A stretch of 18,764 bases of DNA from JAHRVQ01 sp046290215 (lineage in GTDB: Bacteria > Pseudomonadota > Gammaproteobacteria > Pseudomonadales > Azotimanducaceae). Made by a program: the position numbers and the translations under genes. Positions 1 through 7,825 of this stretch are shown piece by piece. The DNA is taken from NCBI GenBank assembly GCA_046290215.1, contig JBKAGC010000505.1, positions 1-18,764 of the forward strand, written 5' to 3'. A model generated the notes under the pieces. The model was given only the letters and a program-made list of their open reading frames with translations, was not told the origin of the DNA and searched no databases. How positions within the stretch are numbered: position 1 is the first letter of the stretch; each line of letters opens with the position of its first letter.

Positions 1-1
1 T

Positions 2-550
2 ACGGTGGTGATCGGTGAGCCGTCAGATGAGCATCGCAAAATGTTTACGTTGGTCCTTAAGGGTCATATTGCCCTGGCGAACGCTGTGTTTCCGAAAGGC
101 ACCAAAGGCGTTCAACTAGATGTATTGGCGCGGCAGTATTTGTGGCAAGAAGGTTTAGACTACGATCATGGCACTGGTCATGGAGTGGGCGCGTTTCTTT
201 CGGTGCATGAAGGGCCGCAGCGGATTGGCAAGGCTGGTGCAGATCAAGTTCTGTTACCAGGAATGGTGCTCTCCAATGAGCCGGGCTACTACAAAGAAGA
301 TGCTTACGGCATCCGCTGCGAGAATCTGGTTATTGTCGTGGAACGAGATGACGGCATGTTGGCTTTCGAGACAATTACCTTTGTGCCTTTTGATCCGCGC
401 TTAATTGAAACTTCAATGCTCAGTGAGCAAGAGCTTAACTGGCTGAATAGCTATCACAGCAAGGTCCGTGACAAGCTCAGCCCAGGCTTAAGCGGCGACG
501 ATCTAAGCTGGTTAAGTGAATGTACCGAGCAAATCGATAGCGCCGCCTAA
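2..550 (+). CDS. M24B metallopeptidase (Xaa-Pro aminopeptidase-like), C-terminal part
   Basis: This is the C-terminal 183 residues of a gene that begins left of the window; the frame is open through base 2. It resembles the catalytic 'pita-bread' domain of M24B aminopeptidases, cytoplasmic dinuclear-metal enzymes that remove N-terminal residues preceding proline. Numbering from the GTG at base 5, the visible metal-site elements are HGTGHGVG (ligand His59), NEPGYY (Glu92) and RCENLVIV (Glu106), with a further conserved His68 in SVHEGP. The two metal-binding aspartates of the family should lie upstream, outside the window. After about residue 120 the FVPFDPRLI segment and a helical tail match the short C-terminal domain of aminopeptidase P-like proteins. 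The gene is convergent with the RND permease, with 9 bp between stop codons. The family is confident; the exact peptide substrate is not known. Confidence 0.9.
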   Translation, partial: TVVIGEPSDEHRKMFTLVLKGHIALANAVFPKGTKGVQLDVLARQYLWQEGLDYDHGTGHGVGAFLSVHEGPQRIGKAGADQVLLPGMVLSNEPGYYKEDAYGIRCENLVIVVERDDGMLAFETITFVPFDPRLIETSMLSEQELNWLNSYHSKVRDKLSPGLSGDDLSWLSECTEQIDSAA

Positions 551-559
551 GGGAAGTTG

Positions 560-3500
560 TTAGTAAGCTTTAGCTTCCTGGGTAAGTTGCTCTGCATGGG
601 CCAGCTCATCAGTCAAACGTTGCTCTTCAAAGGCTCTAGCCTTTGAGAACCTTGCAATTAAGAGATACAGAGCTGGTGTCAGGTAAAGCGTAAACAGCGC
701 TGCGGTACCAAGACCGCCGAAAACCACCCAACCAATAGAATGCCTTGCCTCGGCGCCAGCACCAGTACCGAGGATTAAAGGCAGGCCACCTAACACGGTG
801 GAAACCAGAGTCATGGCCACCGGACGTAGCCGAACCCTTGCGCCCTCGCGAACCGCTTCGAGTAACTCAAAACCTTCATCTCTTAGTTGGTCGGCGAACT
901 CCACAAGCAGAATGCCGTTCTTAGCCATCAAGCCGATCAGCATGACAAGCCCGATTTGGGAATAAATGTTGACCGATGTGCCGCTAAAATACAGGGCAAA
1001 GATTGCCGCAGCAACGCCGAACGGGACGATCAAAGTAACTACTAGGGCGCTAGTAAAACCTTCAAACTGCGCACAAAGCACCAGAAATACCACCAACAGC
1101 GCGATCAAGTAAGTGAAGAATCCTCTCGAGGTTGTAAGGTGGCAGTCCATAAAATCATGCGATATGACCTGGCAAATTTGCGCTGCCAACTCGGACAATT
1201 CGTCCACAGCGGCTTGCAGTGGGTAACCGGCTTTAACGTCCACGTCGAACTCAATAGCGCGCCGCTGAACCTGACGATCAAGCTCTGCGGCAACACCTTC
1301 CTCCTTGAGTGTGACCAGGGTGGAAAGCGGTAAGAGTGATCCATCATTGCCGGTCACATAAAGGTTTATTAAATCTGTTGGATCGTTGATATCACCGGTG
1401 GATGCTTCTAAGACGATCGGTACTGCCTCGTCGCCGACGTTCAAATCAATGATTTCATCGCCATCAATCATTGCTCTCAAAGTCGTGGCTAGACTGTCCA
1501 GGTCCACGCCCAGGTCCGCGGCGCGCCGTCTGTCTATGTTCACCGATAGCTGTGGCTGGGTAGGCTCGTAGGATATCTGGGGTCTGGATAAGTTTGCCGA
1601 GCGATCTTCGATGGCTTGTCGAAAGTCCTTTGCAGCCTCATAAATGTCGGTGTAATCATTGCCTACCAAAGCAACTTCAATACCACCTCCTGCACCACGC
1701 AGGTTCAAGCTGTTGCTGCCATAAACCATGACCCGGGCTCCGGTAATGTCTGCCATGGGGGCTTGTAGTTCGGCAATGATTTCATGCTGGCTGCGCTGGC
1801 GTTCACTCCAGTCAACCAGGGGCGCAGTGATGGATGTTCTATTTGGGTCCCAACGACCTACCACGGTGTACATGGATTTGATTTCCCCGGCATCAACAAG
1901 AGGCCTTAGTAGGGCCTCCATTTTGTCGGTCTGTAGTTCCATGTAGCTAATACCAACACCGTCAGGGCCCTGCGCGCGGATGTTGATCATGCCGCGATCC
2001 TCGGCAGGTAAAAGTTCTTTGGGCAGTAGTTGATACAAAGAGCCGGCAGCCACGGCAAGCAGCAATCCGGCCGACAGAGCGAGGGCCGGCGCTTTCAAAA
2101 CCCAGTCGAGGCTTGTGGCATAAAACGCCTGCAACTGACTCCCAAGTTTGCCAACCATGCTGCGAACTGAACCAGGCAGTTGATCTGGGGGCAATCTAGA
2201 AGCCATGGCTGGCACCAGAGATAGCGCCACAAAGCTTGAGATACCCACGGCAAAAGCCAGCACGAAGCCGAATTCGCGGAACATCCGCCCGGCAGTGCTT
2301 GGTAAGAATGCGATGGGTACAAAAACCGAGATCAGAACCGCGCTGGTGGTAATTACGGCGAAAAACACCTGACGGGTGCCAAGCACTGCTGCTGCCCTGG
2401 AACCAAGCCCCTGGCTGCGTTTGCGTTGGATGTTTTCGAGCACGACGATGGCATCATCCACCACTAGCCCGGTGGCCAGCACCAAAGCGAGTAAGGTCAG
2501 AATGTTAATAGAAAAACCTAGTACCCAGATACCGGCCAAGGTGCCAATCAGCGCGACTGGGATTGCAACTGACGGTACGAGTGTGGCGCGAATAGAGCCG
2601 ATGAAGAGCCAGATCGTGGCGATGACGATGGCCACTGTGATAAATAAAGTGGTCATCACCTCTTTGACAGAGTTGCGAATAAACAAAGCGCTGTCGTCGG
2701 TAATGACAATTTCTAAGTTGGTAAAACGCTCATTCAATCGCTGAAGAGTTTCTCGGACTCCGTCGGATATCTCGATGGTGTTGGATTTGGCCTGACGGAT
2801 GACTCCGAGACCGATGACGTTATGGCCGTCTAAACGGGGTAGGGAAGTGGCATCAGCAGGGGCAAAGAACACATTGGCGACGTCACCAATTCTGCGCGTA
2901 TCGCTGATAATGATGTCAGCCACTTGATCAGCGGTAATGACGGAGGCATCAGCACGGACAATCAGTTCCTGGTTGAGCGAACTAATACTCCCTGCGGGAA
3001 CGTCAAAAGAAGCCTGGCGGAGCACGTCGGCTATGTCAGTGACGGAAAGACCGTAGCTTGCCAATCTGAGAGGATCTACGACCACTCGCAACAGTCTCTG
3101 CCTGGTGCCAAAGGGTTGCACATCCGCCACGCCTTCAACGGCCACCAGAGAAGGAATGATGTCCTTTTCGACAATACGCGTGAGCTCTTCGTCCAGTAGT
3201 GAATTGCTCATGACCGCAAGATTCACGACGGGCCTGGAGTCGTCATCGGCTTTTACCACAAGCACCTGTTCTACCCGGTCAGGTAAGCGTCGTGAAACAC
3301 GGTTTACAGCCTCGCGAACATCAGCTGATGCGCTGTTCAGATCGACGTCTGGGGTGAACTCAATGCGGATCCGGCCGTTATTTTCCTCCGATGAAGATTC
3401 GATACTTTTGATGCCGGAAACTCGAGCCACAGCACCTTCAATCAGGCTGATGACTTCAGCATCCATGGTTTCCGGGGACGCGCCGGGATACTCCGCGCGA

Positions 3501-3658
3501 ACTGTGACAATGGGTCGATCAACATCCGGTAGCTCACGAATTTCCACCGCTAAAATAGCCGACAAACCTGCTAGTGCGATCAGTAAGTTCACTACCAGAA
3601 CGAGAACCGGGCGACGAATACTCAGGCTAGGAAGATCATCTTTATCGTGTATGTTCAT
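560..3658 (-). CDS. RND efflux pump inner-membrane permease, HAE1 type (AcrB/MexB-like)
   Basis: A proton-driven inner-membrane transporter of 1032 residues, full length for the AcrB/MexB family. Transmembrane helix 1 is at about 16-36. A large periplasmic porter loop follows, then the central helix bundle from about residue 333. The proton-relay aspartate pair is visible as Asp401-Asp402 in GLVVDDAIVVLENI, and the partner lysine as Lys913 in MAKNGILLVEF. A second periplasmic loop lies between the two helix bundles, and the duplicated architecture is complete. It is the second gene of an operon, starting 5 bp after the adaptor stop, with no strong Shine-Dalgarno sequence, so translational coupling is likely. 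The family exports drugs, detergents, lipids or siderophores through a TolC-type channel, but no channel gene is in the window. The substrate cannot be inferred. The relay residues argue for HAE1 rather than heavy-metal (CusA) subtype. Confidence 0.95.
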   Translation of the reverse strand: MNIHDKDDLPSLSIRRPVLVLVVNLLIALAGLSAILAVEIRELPDVDRPIVTVRAEYPGASPETMDAEVISLIEGAVARVSGIKSIESSSEENNGRIRIEFTPDVDLNSASADVREAVNRVSRRLPDRVEQVLVVKADDDSRPVVNLAVMSNSLLDEELTRIVEKDIIPSLVAVEGVADVQPFGTRQRLLRVVVDPLRLASYGLSVTDIADVLRQASFDVPAGSISSLNQELIVRADASVITADQVADIIISDTRRIGDVANVFFAPADATSLPRLDGHNVIGLGVIRQAKSNTIEISDGVRETLQRLNERFTNLEIVITDDSALFIRNSVKEVMTTLFITVAIVIATIWLFIGSIRATLVPSVAIPVALIGTLAGIWVLGFSINILTLLALVLATGLVVDDAIVVLENIQRKRSQGLGSRAAAVLGTRQVFFAVITTSAVLISVFVPIAFLPSTAGRMFREFGFVLAFAVGISSFVALSLVPAMASRLPPDQLPGSVRSMVGKLGSQLQAFYATSLDWVLKAPALALSAGLLLAVAAGSLYQLLPKELLPAEDRGMINIRAQGPDGVGISYMELQTDKMEALLRPLVDAGEIKSMYTVVGRWDPNRTSITAPLVDWSERQRSQHEIIAELQAPMADITGARVMVYGSNSLNLRGAGGGIEVALVGNDYTDIYEAAKDFRQAIEDRSANLSRPQISYEPTQPQLSVNIDRRRAADLGVDLDSLATTLRAMIDGDEIIDLNVGDEAVPIVLEASTGDINDPTDLINLYVTGNDGSLLPLSTLVTLKEEGVAAELDRQVQRRAIEFDVDVKAGYPLQAAVDELSELAAQICQVISHDFMDCHLTTSRGFFTYLIALLVVFLVLCAQFEGFTSALVVTLIVPFGVAAAIFALYFSGTSVNIYSQIGLVMLIGLMAKNGILLVEFADQLRDEGFELLEAVREGARVRLRPVAMTLVSTVLGGLPLILGTGAGAEARHSIGWVVFGGLGTAALFTLYLTPALYLLIARFSKARAFEEQRLTDELAHAEQLTQEAKAY

Positions 3659-3663
3659 AGGAC

Positions 3664-4743
3664 TTAACCGCTATGGCCCTCGTTAGCTGTTTTGGTTGCC
3701 ACTGCAGTATTAGGCGCTACTCGCGCACCAGGTCTGAGTCTCTGTAAACCCTCGACCACCACAAGGTCGCCCGCTTTGATCTCTGCCTCAACTAGAATGC
3801 GACCCTGCTGACGTTGCACAATGTCCACCGGGACTCGCTCGGCCATGCCATCTCTTGCCAGCCAAATATACGAACCATTAGCACCCCATTGCAGAGCGAT
3901 TTCTGGGAGAACCGGATAGTCCCGGCCACGGACATCCAGCGTCACGCGAAAACTCATGCCGGGTCTAAAATGGTCGCTGTCGTTGACCACGCGCGCGCGA
4001 GTGACGAAGGTTCGAGTGCTGGGGCTAATGCGACTATCCACTTCATAAACTTCGCCCACTGCCGTTGTGCCAGCAGTGGACCAACTGGCGATATTGATGT
4101 TGTCGCCAACGTCGAGTTGGCCAACCATGGTTTCAGGGACGTTAAATGAAACGAGCAGTTGGCTGCGATCATCAAGACTGGTCACGGCGGTGGACGTTTG
4201 GATTCGATCGCCAACCTCCACGTTGGTGATGCCAACATGGCCGGTAAATGGGGCAAGCACTTGTCGATCATCGAGGGCGATTTGCGCTCGGCGTAAGGCG
4301 ATTTTAGCTGCCTCCAGCTCTGCTCTGGCGGCGTCCAGGGTTGTGGGCAAAGTGGCCCCTGTGCCGGCGCTTTCCAGATAACGTTTGTAGAGTCTCTCGG
4401 CTTCCGCCTGGCGCACCTCGGCAAGTTCTACTGCCAGGACTTCATCGCGACTTTCCAGAGTCAGCAGGACATCGCCTTCTTTAACCAGTTGACCCGGTCG
4501 AAAATGGACCCGGGTTACTTCGCCGCTAGATTCGGGAAAGATGGTGATGGAGCGATAAGCCTCAGACGTACCCACAGTTTCGATTCGGGTGTATTGCGGC
4601 GTCAGGGTGGTGGGTTCTAAAACAACAGAGAGCGCCTGTTCTGTTTTTACAGGGCTAGAATTGCCGCTTTCTTTGGGTTGGCATGCGACAAGGGCTAAGC
4701 ACGCGAACGCGCCAATTATCGGCGCAAATCTCTTAGTAATCAT
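3664..4743 (-). CDS. RND efflux periplasmic adaptor (membrane fusion protein), lipoprotein
   Basis: A 359-residue adaptor that would link the RND permease to an outer-membrane channel. The N-terminus is a lipoprotein signal: MITKRF, a hydrophobic stretch, then lipobox LVAC with acylated Cys21, so it is probably tethered in the periplasm. Residues about 65-98 form the first half of the lipoyl-like domain (GEVTRVHFRPGQLVKEGD). A short helical hairpin follows, about 98-158, rich in Ala, Glu and Arg. The second lipoyl half is at about 158-190 (APFTGHVGITNVEVGDR). The beta-barrel and membrane-proximal domains follow. It is the first gene of the efflux operon and the permease begins 5 bp after its stop. 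The start is the ATG that gives the clean lipobox signal. The family is certain; the substrate is unknown. Confidence 0.94.
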   Translation of the reverse strand: MITKRFAPIIGAFACLALVACQPKESGNSSPVKTEQALSVVLEPTTLTPQYTRIETVGTSEAYRSITIFPESSGEVTRVHFRPGQLVKEGDVLLTLESRDEVLAVELAEVRQAEAERLYKRYLESAGTGATLPTTLDAARAELEAAKIALRRAQIALDDRQVLAPFTGHVGITNVEVGDRIQTSTAVTSLDDRSQLLVSFNVPETMVGQLDVGDNINIASWSTAGTTAVGEVYEVDSRISPSTRTFVTRARVVNDSDHFRPGMSFRVTLDVRGRDYPVLPEIALQWGANGSYIWLARDGMAERVPVDIVQRQQGRILVEAEIKAGDLVVVEGLQRLRPGARVAPNTAVATKTANEGHSG

Positions 4744-4887
4744 GGTGTTAGCAATAGCTCCGAGGTGAATCAGTTAGTCTCAATCCCCCCAGAATGAGAA
4801 TGAATATTAACATCAATAAAGGAGGGGTGTGCAACAGTAAATTCAGGTCATCGTGTTAGCCTTAATACGTTCAATGATCGAGATACG
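4744..4887. promoter_or_regulatory. Divergent intergenic region between efflux operon and GST-like gene, with Fur-box-like sequence
   Basis: This 144-bp spacer must carry the promoters of the leftward efflux operon and the rightward GST-like gene. On the minus strand a weak candidate promoter is TTGCAC (4834-4829) with GTTAAT (4811-4806) at 17-bp spacing. Overlapping the -10 is an AT-rich stretch, 4790-4808, containing AATGAGAATGAATATT. By eye it matches the classical 19-bp Fur consensus at 13 positions, with one good TGAGAAT half-site and a poor second half. This is suggestive only; AT-rich DNA often gives partial Fur matches. No clear sigma-70 promoter for the plus strand was recognised. 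Confidence 0.35.
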
Positions 4888-5706
4888 ATGATGCTCACGA
4901 TTTACGACCATCCCCTTTCGCCTTACGCCCAGAAAGTCAAAATCTCTCTTCTAGAAAAACAAATTGAATTTGACGCGCCGTTGCCCACGGGAATTGGTTC
5001 TGGCACCACTGAAGATCAGTTTGCAAACAGCAACCCGCGGGGTGAAGTACCAAGCCTGGTGGATGGTGATTTGGCAGTTTTCGACTCCACGATCATCCTC
5101 GAGTACATCGAAGATCAATATCCCGACCCACCTATGCTGCCGGACACGGCCAAAGAGCGCGCCCGGGTAAGAATGTTGGAAGATGTCATGGATACCCACT
5201 ACGAGGCGATTAACTGGGGTTTATCAGAGGTGGCTAATTTTGGTCGCGGCGGAGCAGCACTTAGCCCTGTGCTTAATGCGGCAGCGGCTGAGCAGGTGGC
5301 GAGCTTCCATCGTTGGCTAGAGGTGCAACTTCAGGAACGGGAGTACTTTAATGGTGCGGCTTTTGGCTGGGGCGATCTAGCGGTCATTCCGTACATTAAT
5401 GGCTCCGCTGGATTTGGCCTTGCGCCGCCCGCAGGTAGTCGTCTTGCCGCATGGACAGAGCGAGTGAATCAACGGCCCAGTGTGGTTACGGTGACAAAAG
5501 CGGCGGCGGCAGTGGCTATGTCAGGTAGTGGTGCAGATATGAGCGCGGTTAAGCAAGCATTAGAGCAAGGTTTGTTTAAACGAGAATATCGCGACCATAG
5601 ACTGGAGTGGATGATTAAAAGTGGCGGTATTCAGGTGGTGCTGGATGGGCTTGAGAAAGACAATATTCGATTCACGCCACCATTTGACGCGAGGATAAGC
5701 GAATGA
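4888..5706 (+). CDS. Glutathione S-transferase family protein
   Basis: A 272-residue protein with a GST fold, probably cytoplasmic. The N-terminal thioredoxin-like domain (about 3-80) shows the opening beta strand LTIYDHPLSPYAQKV, where Ser11 sits at the usual catalytic Ser/Cys position. It also has the glutathione-binding signature NPRGEVPSLVDG with cis-Pro56, then VFDSTIILEYIEDQYP with the Asp66-Ser67 pair that normally contacts the gamma-glutamyl group. The helical C-terminal domain contains FGWGDLAVIPY (Asp163), resembling the family N-capping motif. Residues about 225-272 form a charged tail that makes it longer than a typical GST of 200-230 residues. Two adjacent ATG codons begin the gene; I used the first. 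The stop overlaps the next start in an ATGA, so it is coupled to the amidohydrolase. The substrate, and whether it uses glutathione, are unknown. Confidence 0.88.
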   Translation: MMLTIYDHPLSPYAQKVKISLLEKQIEFDAPLPTGIGSGTTEDQFANSNPRGEVPSLVDGDLAVFDSTIILEYIEDQYPDPPMLPDTAKERARVRMLEDVMDTHYEAINWGLSEVANFGRGGAALSPVLNAAAAEQVASFHRWLEVQLQEREYFNGAAFGWGDLAVIPYINGSAGFGLAPPAGSRLAAWTERVNQRPSVVTVTKAAAAVAMSGSGADMSAVKQALEQGLFKREYRDHRLEWMIKSGGIQVVLDGLEKDNIRFTPPFDARISE

Positions 5707-6839
5707 AAGCAGGACCGTTTGTTGTGGATATGGATTCGCATGTCATGGAGCCACCTGATCTCTGGGACAATTATCTTGAAGCAAAGTATCGTGAGCGATC
5801 GATTTCGATTCGAGTCAACAGCGAGGGGCTGGAGGAGTTAGTGGTCGACAATCAGGTGCTTTTAGCGGGTCGCCTGGCGGTATTGGGCGGCGTTGATCAC
5901 TACGCTCCAGAGCTTTTTATGAAACCAGAGGTGCCTTACCTCGAGGGTTGCCCAAAGGCGAGCTATGATACGGCTGCACGCGTCAAGTTGTTAGACGATT
6001 GGGGCGTCGATGCTGGTGTGGTCTTCCCCACCATCGGGATTCTCTGGGATAAACCAGAAGATCCCGAGCTCGCCATGGCTTACGCTCGTGCCTACAACAA
6101 CTGGCAATGGGACTTTGCCTCACCCGCGCTTGATCGGATTATCCCAATCGCTCACATCCCGCTATACGATGTTGATCTGGCGCTAACAGAGTTAAAAAGG
6201 TGCATCAAGCTTGGTTTTAAAGGTATGTTTCTTGCGCCGGAGCCGGTGAACGGCAAGCGTCCCTCTCATCCAGATTTTGATCCGCTGTGGCAAGAGATGG
6301 TGGCGGCCGATTTACCAATATGCGTGCATCTCATCGTGCGCTTCAACCGTGTGGTGAATTCTGCAAGCAGTTGGTGGAATCCCGAGGTCGAGCCTATGAA
6401 CACAGTGTTCTCATTTGGCCTTGGAGGCACGATGCAATTGCTACCAGCGACCGCAGCACTGGTGTGTGATGGTTTGTTTGACCGCTTTCCGACGCTCAAG
6501 GTGGCCATCGTGGAATCCGGTGCCGGTTATGCAGGCTATCTGATGGACCGTTTAGACGAGAAGCACGCCCGGTTTGGCGATGTCATCAACTTGAAGCGTA
6601 AACCCAGCGAATATATCCGTGAGAATTTCTGGTTCGTGATGGACCCCTCGGAACGCTCCATTGATGCTCAATGTGACCTGGTGGGCGAGACGCAGTTTCT
6701 CTGGGGAAGTGATTACCCCCATATCGACTCTCATAAGCACGCGATGACCGAGGTGACTGAAGCACTTGCGCCCATGGCTGAGGCGCGGCGTAACCTGGTG
6801 TTGGGCGGCAACGCGAGACAACTATTTAACCTGACTTGA
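5703..6839 (+). CDS. Amidohydrolase-2 family metal-dependent hydrolase/decarboxylase
   Basis: A 378-residue TIM-barrel protein of the amidohydrolase-2 family, which includes ACMSD-like decarboxylases and related hydrolases. The opening strand VVDMDSHVMEPPDLW supplies the metal-site pattern, Asp11-x-His13 followed by Glu16. Later candidate metal or active-site residues are His151 (IAHIPLYD), His209 (ICVHLIV), and Asp337 in FLWGSDYPHID, the family's C-terminal aspartate. The end, GGNARQLFNLT, matches the terminal asparagine-alanine-arginine motif common in the family. No signal peptide is seen, so it is probably cytoplasmic. Its ATG overlaps the GST-like stop by ATGA, indicating translational coupling and a shared pathway. 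Homologues often act on aromatic or ring-cleavage acids, but nothing here identifies the substrate. The family is confident and the reaction open. Confidence 0.9.
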   Translation: MKAGPFVVDMDSHVMEPPDLWDNYLEAKYRERSISIRVNSEGLEELVVDNQVLLAGRLAVLGGVDHYAPELFMKPEVPYLEGCPKASYDTAARVKLLDDWGVDAGVVFPTIGILWDKPEDPELAMAYARAYNNWQWDFASPALDRIIPIAHIPLYDVDLALTELKRCIKLGFKGMFLAPEPVNGKRPSHPDFDPLWQEMVAADLPICVHLIVRFNRVVNSASSWWNPEVEPMNTVFSFGLGGTMQLLPATAALVCDGLFDRFPTLKVAIVESGAGYAGYLMDRLDEKHARFGDVINLKRKPSEYIRENFWFVMDPSERSIDAQCDLVGETQFLWGSDYPHIDSHKHAMTEVTEALAPMAEARRNLVLGGNARQLFNLT

Positions 6840-6898
6840 CGTTCTATCACCGCGAATTGACCTGGTTGTGTTGAAAATGTCGTGATTGCCCTCAAGTA

Positions 6899-6942
6899 CA
6901 TATATAATTCATTAGAATATGCATATATATAATGGTTATATG
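6899..6942 (+). promoter_or_regulatory. AT-rich palindromic promoter/operator upstream of MBL-fold gene
   Basis: This short region is strikingly AT-rich and full of nested inverted repeats. It contains CATATA (6899-6904) against TATATG (6937-6942), CATTA (6910-6914) against TAATG (6930-6934), ATTC-ATTA-GAAT (6907-6918), and the perfect palindrome ATATGCATAT at the centre of the CATTA repeat. Two TATAAT hexamers, at 6903-6908 and 6928-6933, could serve as -10 elements. Neither has a strong -35 at standard spacing. Related Blh genes are controlled by the ArsR-type sulfide sensor BigR, which binds an AT-rich palindrome over the promoter. That parallel is an inference, and no ArsR-type gene lies in the window. 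Confidence 0.5.
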
Positions 6943-6950
6943 AGGCAGGG
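6942..6950 (+). promoter_or_regulatory. Ribosome binding site of MBL-fold gene
   Basis: A GAGGCAGGG purine run lies just upstream of the ATG at 6953. The GAGG part is at 7-base spacing, which supports this start. Confidence 0.6.
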
Positions 6951-6952
6951 TC

Positions 6953-7813
6953 ATGTCCGCAGCGATAAAAGCATTTTTTGATCAGTCCACTTTCACTTAC
7001 AGCTACGTGGTGTCGGACCCGAAGTCCAGCCGGGCAGTTATCATTGACCCGGTGCTGGATTACGACCCGGCCTCAGGCGAGATCAGTACTGCTAGCGCTG
7101 ATGGGTTGCTTCACTACGTTGCTGCTCAAAATCTGGTGGTTGATTACATCCTGGAAACACACGTGCATGCTGATCACCTTACCGCCTCCCATTACTTGCA
7201 ACCAAAGCTAGGGGCCAAGGTGGCGATTGGTGCCAATATTGGCAAAGTGCAACAGACCTTTGCACCGCGCTTTAATGCCGGAGAAAATTTCGCCACGGAC
7301 GGCAGCCAGTTCGACCTGCTGCTCGCCGAAGGCGACACCTTCAATGTGGGGGCTCTGGAGTTCAGTGTGCTGCACACACCGGGACACACGCCAGCTTGCG
7401 TCACTTACCTGGTGGCTGATGCAGCATTTGTTGGCGATACCATGTTTATGCCGGACTATGGTACAGCTCGAACTGACTTCCCGGGTGGAAGTGCCGAGAC
7501 CTTATATGATTCGTTGCAAAAAATTCTCGCCTTGCCAGAGCAAACTCGCTTATTTATGTGTCACGACTATTTGCCTCCGGGACGAGGCGAATATCAAAAT
7601 GAAACTACAGTTGCTGCGGAGAGGAACAATGTTCATCTGCTGGGTAAAACGAAAGCAGAGTTCGTTGCGGAACGGCAGCAGCGGGATGCGAAACTAGCTG
7701 CCCCGCGTCTTCTGTTGCCCTCGATCCAGGTCAATATGCGTGCAGGTATGCTTCCTGGTCCCGAGAATAACGGTGTCAGCTATTTGAAGATTCCTCTTAG
7801 AGGAGAAATCTAA
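6953..7813 (+). CDS. MBL-fold metallo-hydrolase, Blh/persulfide dioxygenase-like
   Basis: A 286-residue metallo-beta-lactamase-fold protein. The zinc/iron motif THVHADH gives His70, His72, Asp74 and His75. Further ligands are His145 (HTPGHTP), Asp162 (VGDTMFMPDYG) and His204 (MCHDY). The segment GTARTDFPGG and the downstream LYDSLQKIL are characteristic of the Blh/ETHE1-like branch, which oxidises glutathione persulfide to sulfite and glutathione using a mononuclear iron. Length and the C-terminal region (LPSIQVNMRAGMLPGPENNG) match the Blh type rather than glyoxalase II. There is no signal peptide, so it is cytoplasmic. It sits alone on its strand behind a palindromic AT-rich promoter, without the sulfide:quinone reductase, rhodanese or transporter genes that often accompany it. 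Its stop is 12 bp from the convergent histidine kinase stop. The fold is certain; the persulfide role is likely but inferred. Confidence 0.88.
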   Translation: MSAAIKAFFDQSTFTYSYVVSDPKSSRAVIIDPVLDYDPASGEISTASADGLLHYVAAQNLVVDYILETHVHADHLTASHYLQPKLGAKVAIGANIGKVQQTFAPRFNAGENFATDGSQFDLLLAEGDTFNVGALEFSVLHTPGHTPACVTYLVADAAFVGDTMFMPDYGTARTDFPGGSAETLYDSLQKILALPEQTRLFMCHDYLPPGRGEYQNETTVAAERNNVHLLGKTKAEFVAERQQRDAKLAAPRLLLPSIQVNMRAGMLPGPENNGVSYLKIPLRGEI

Positions 7814-7825
7814 ATTCAGTCCAGG

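Noticed and set aside
3105..3686. Plus-strand open frame of 193 codons antisense to the RND permease start
   Set aside because: Its translation is low-complexity Ser/Thr/Arg-rich, typical of a reverse frame of a conserved gene, and it is fully covered by the permease and the end of the adaptor gene.
4821..4859. SD-like GGAGGGG followed by a GTG and a ten-codon reading frame in the divergent spacer
   Set aside because: The GTG overlaps the purine run with no spacing, and the encoded peptide shows no leader-peptide features.
7227..7697. Plus-strand open frame of 156 codons inside the MBL-fold gene
   Set aside because: It is a frame-shifted shadow with no recognisable motif; the MBL frame carries all metal ligands through this stretch.
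7792..7804. Palindrome TCCTCT-T-AGAGGA near the end of the MBL gene, considered as a terminator
   Set aside because: It lies inside the coding sequence, has a one-base loop and no T-run, so a functional hairpin is unlikely.
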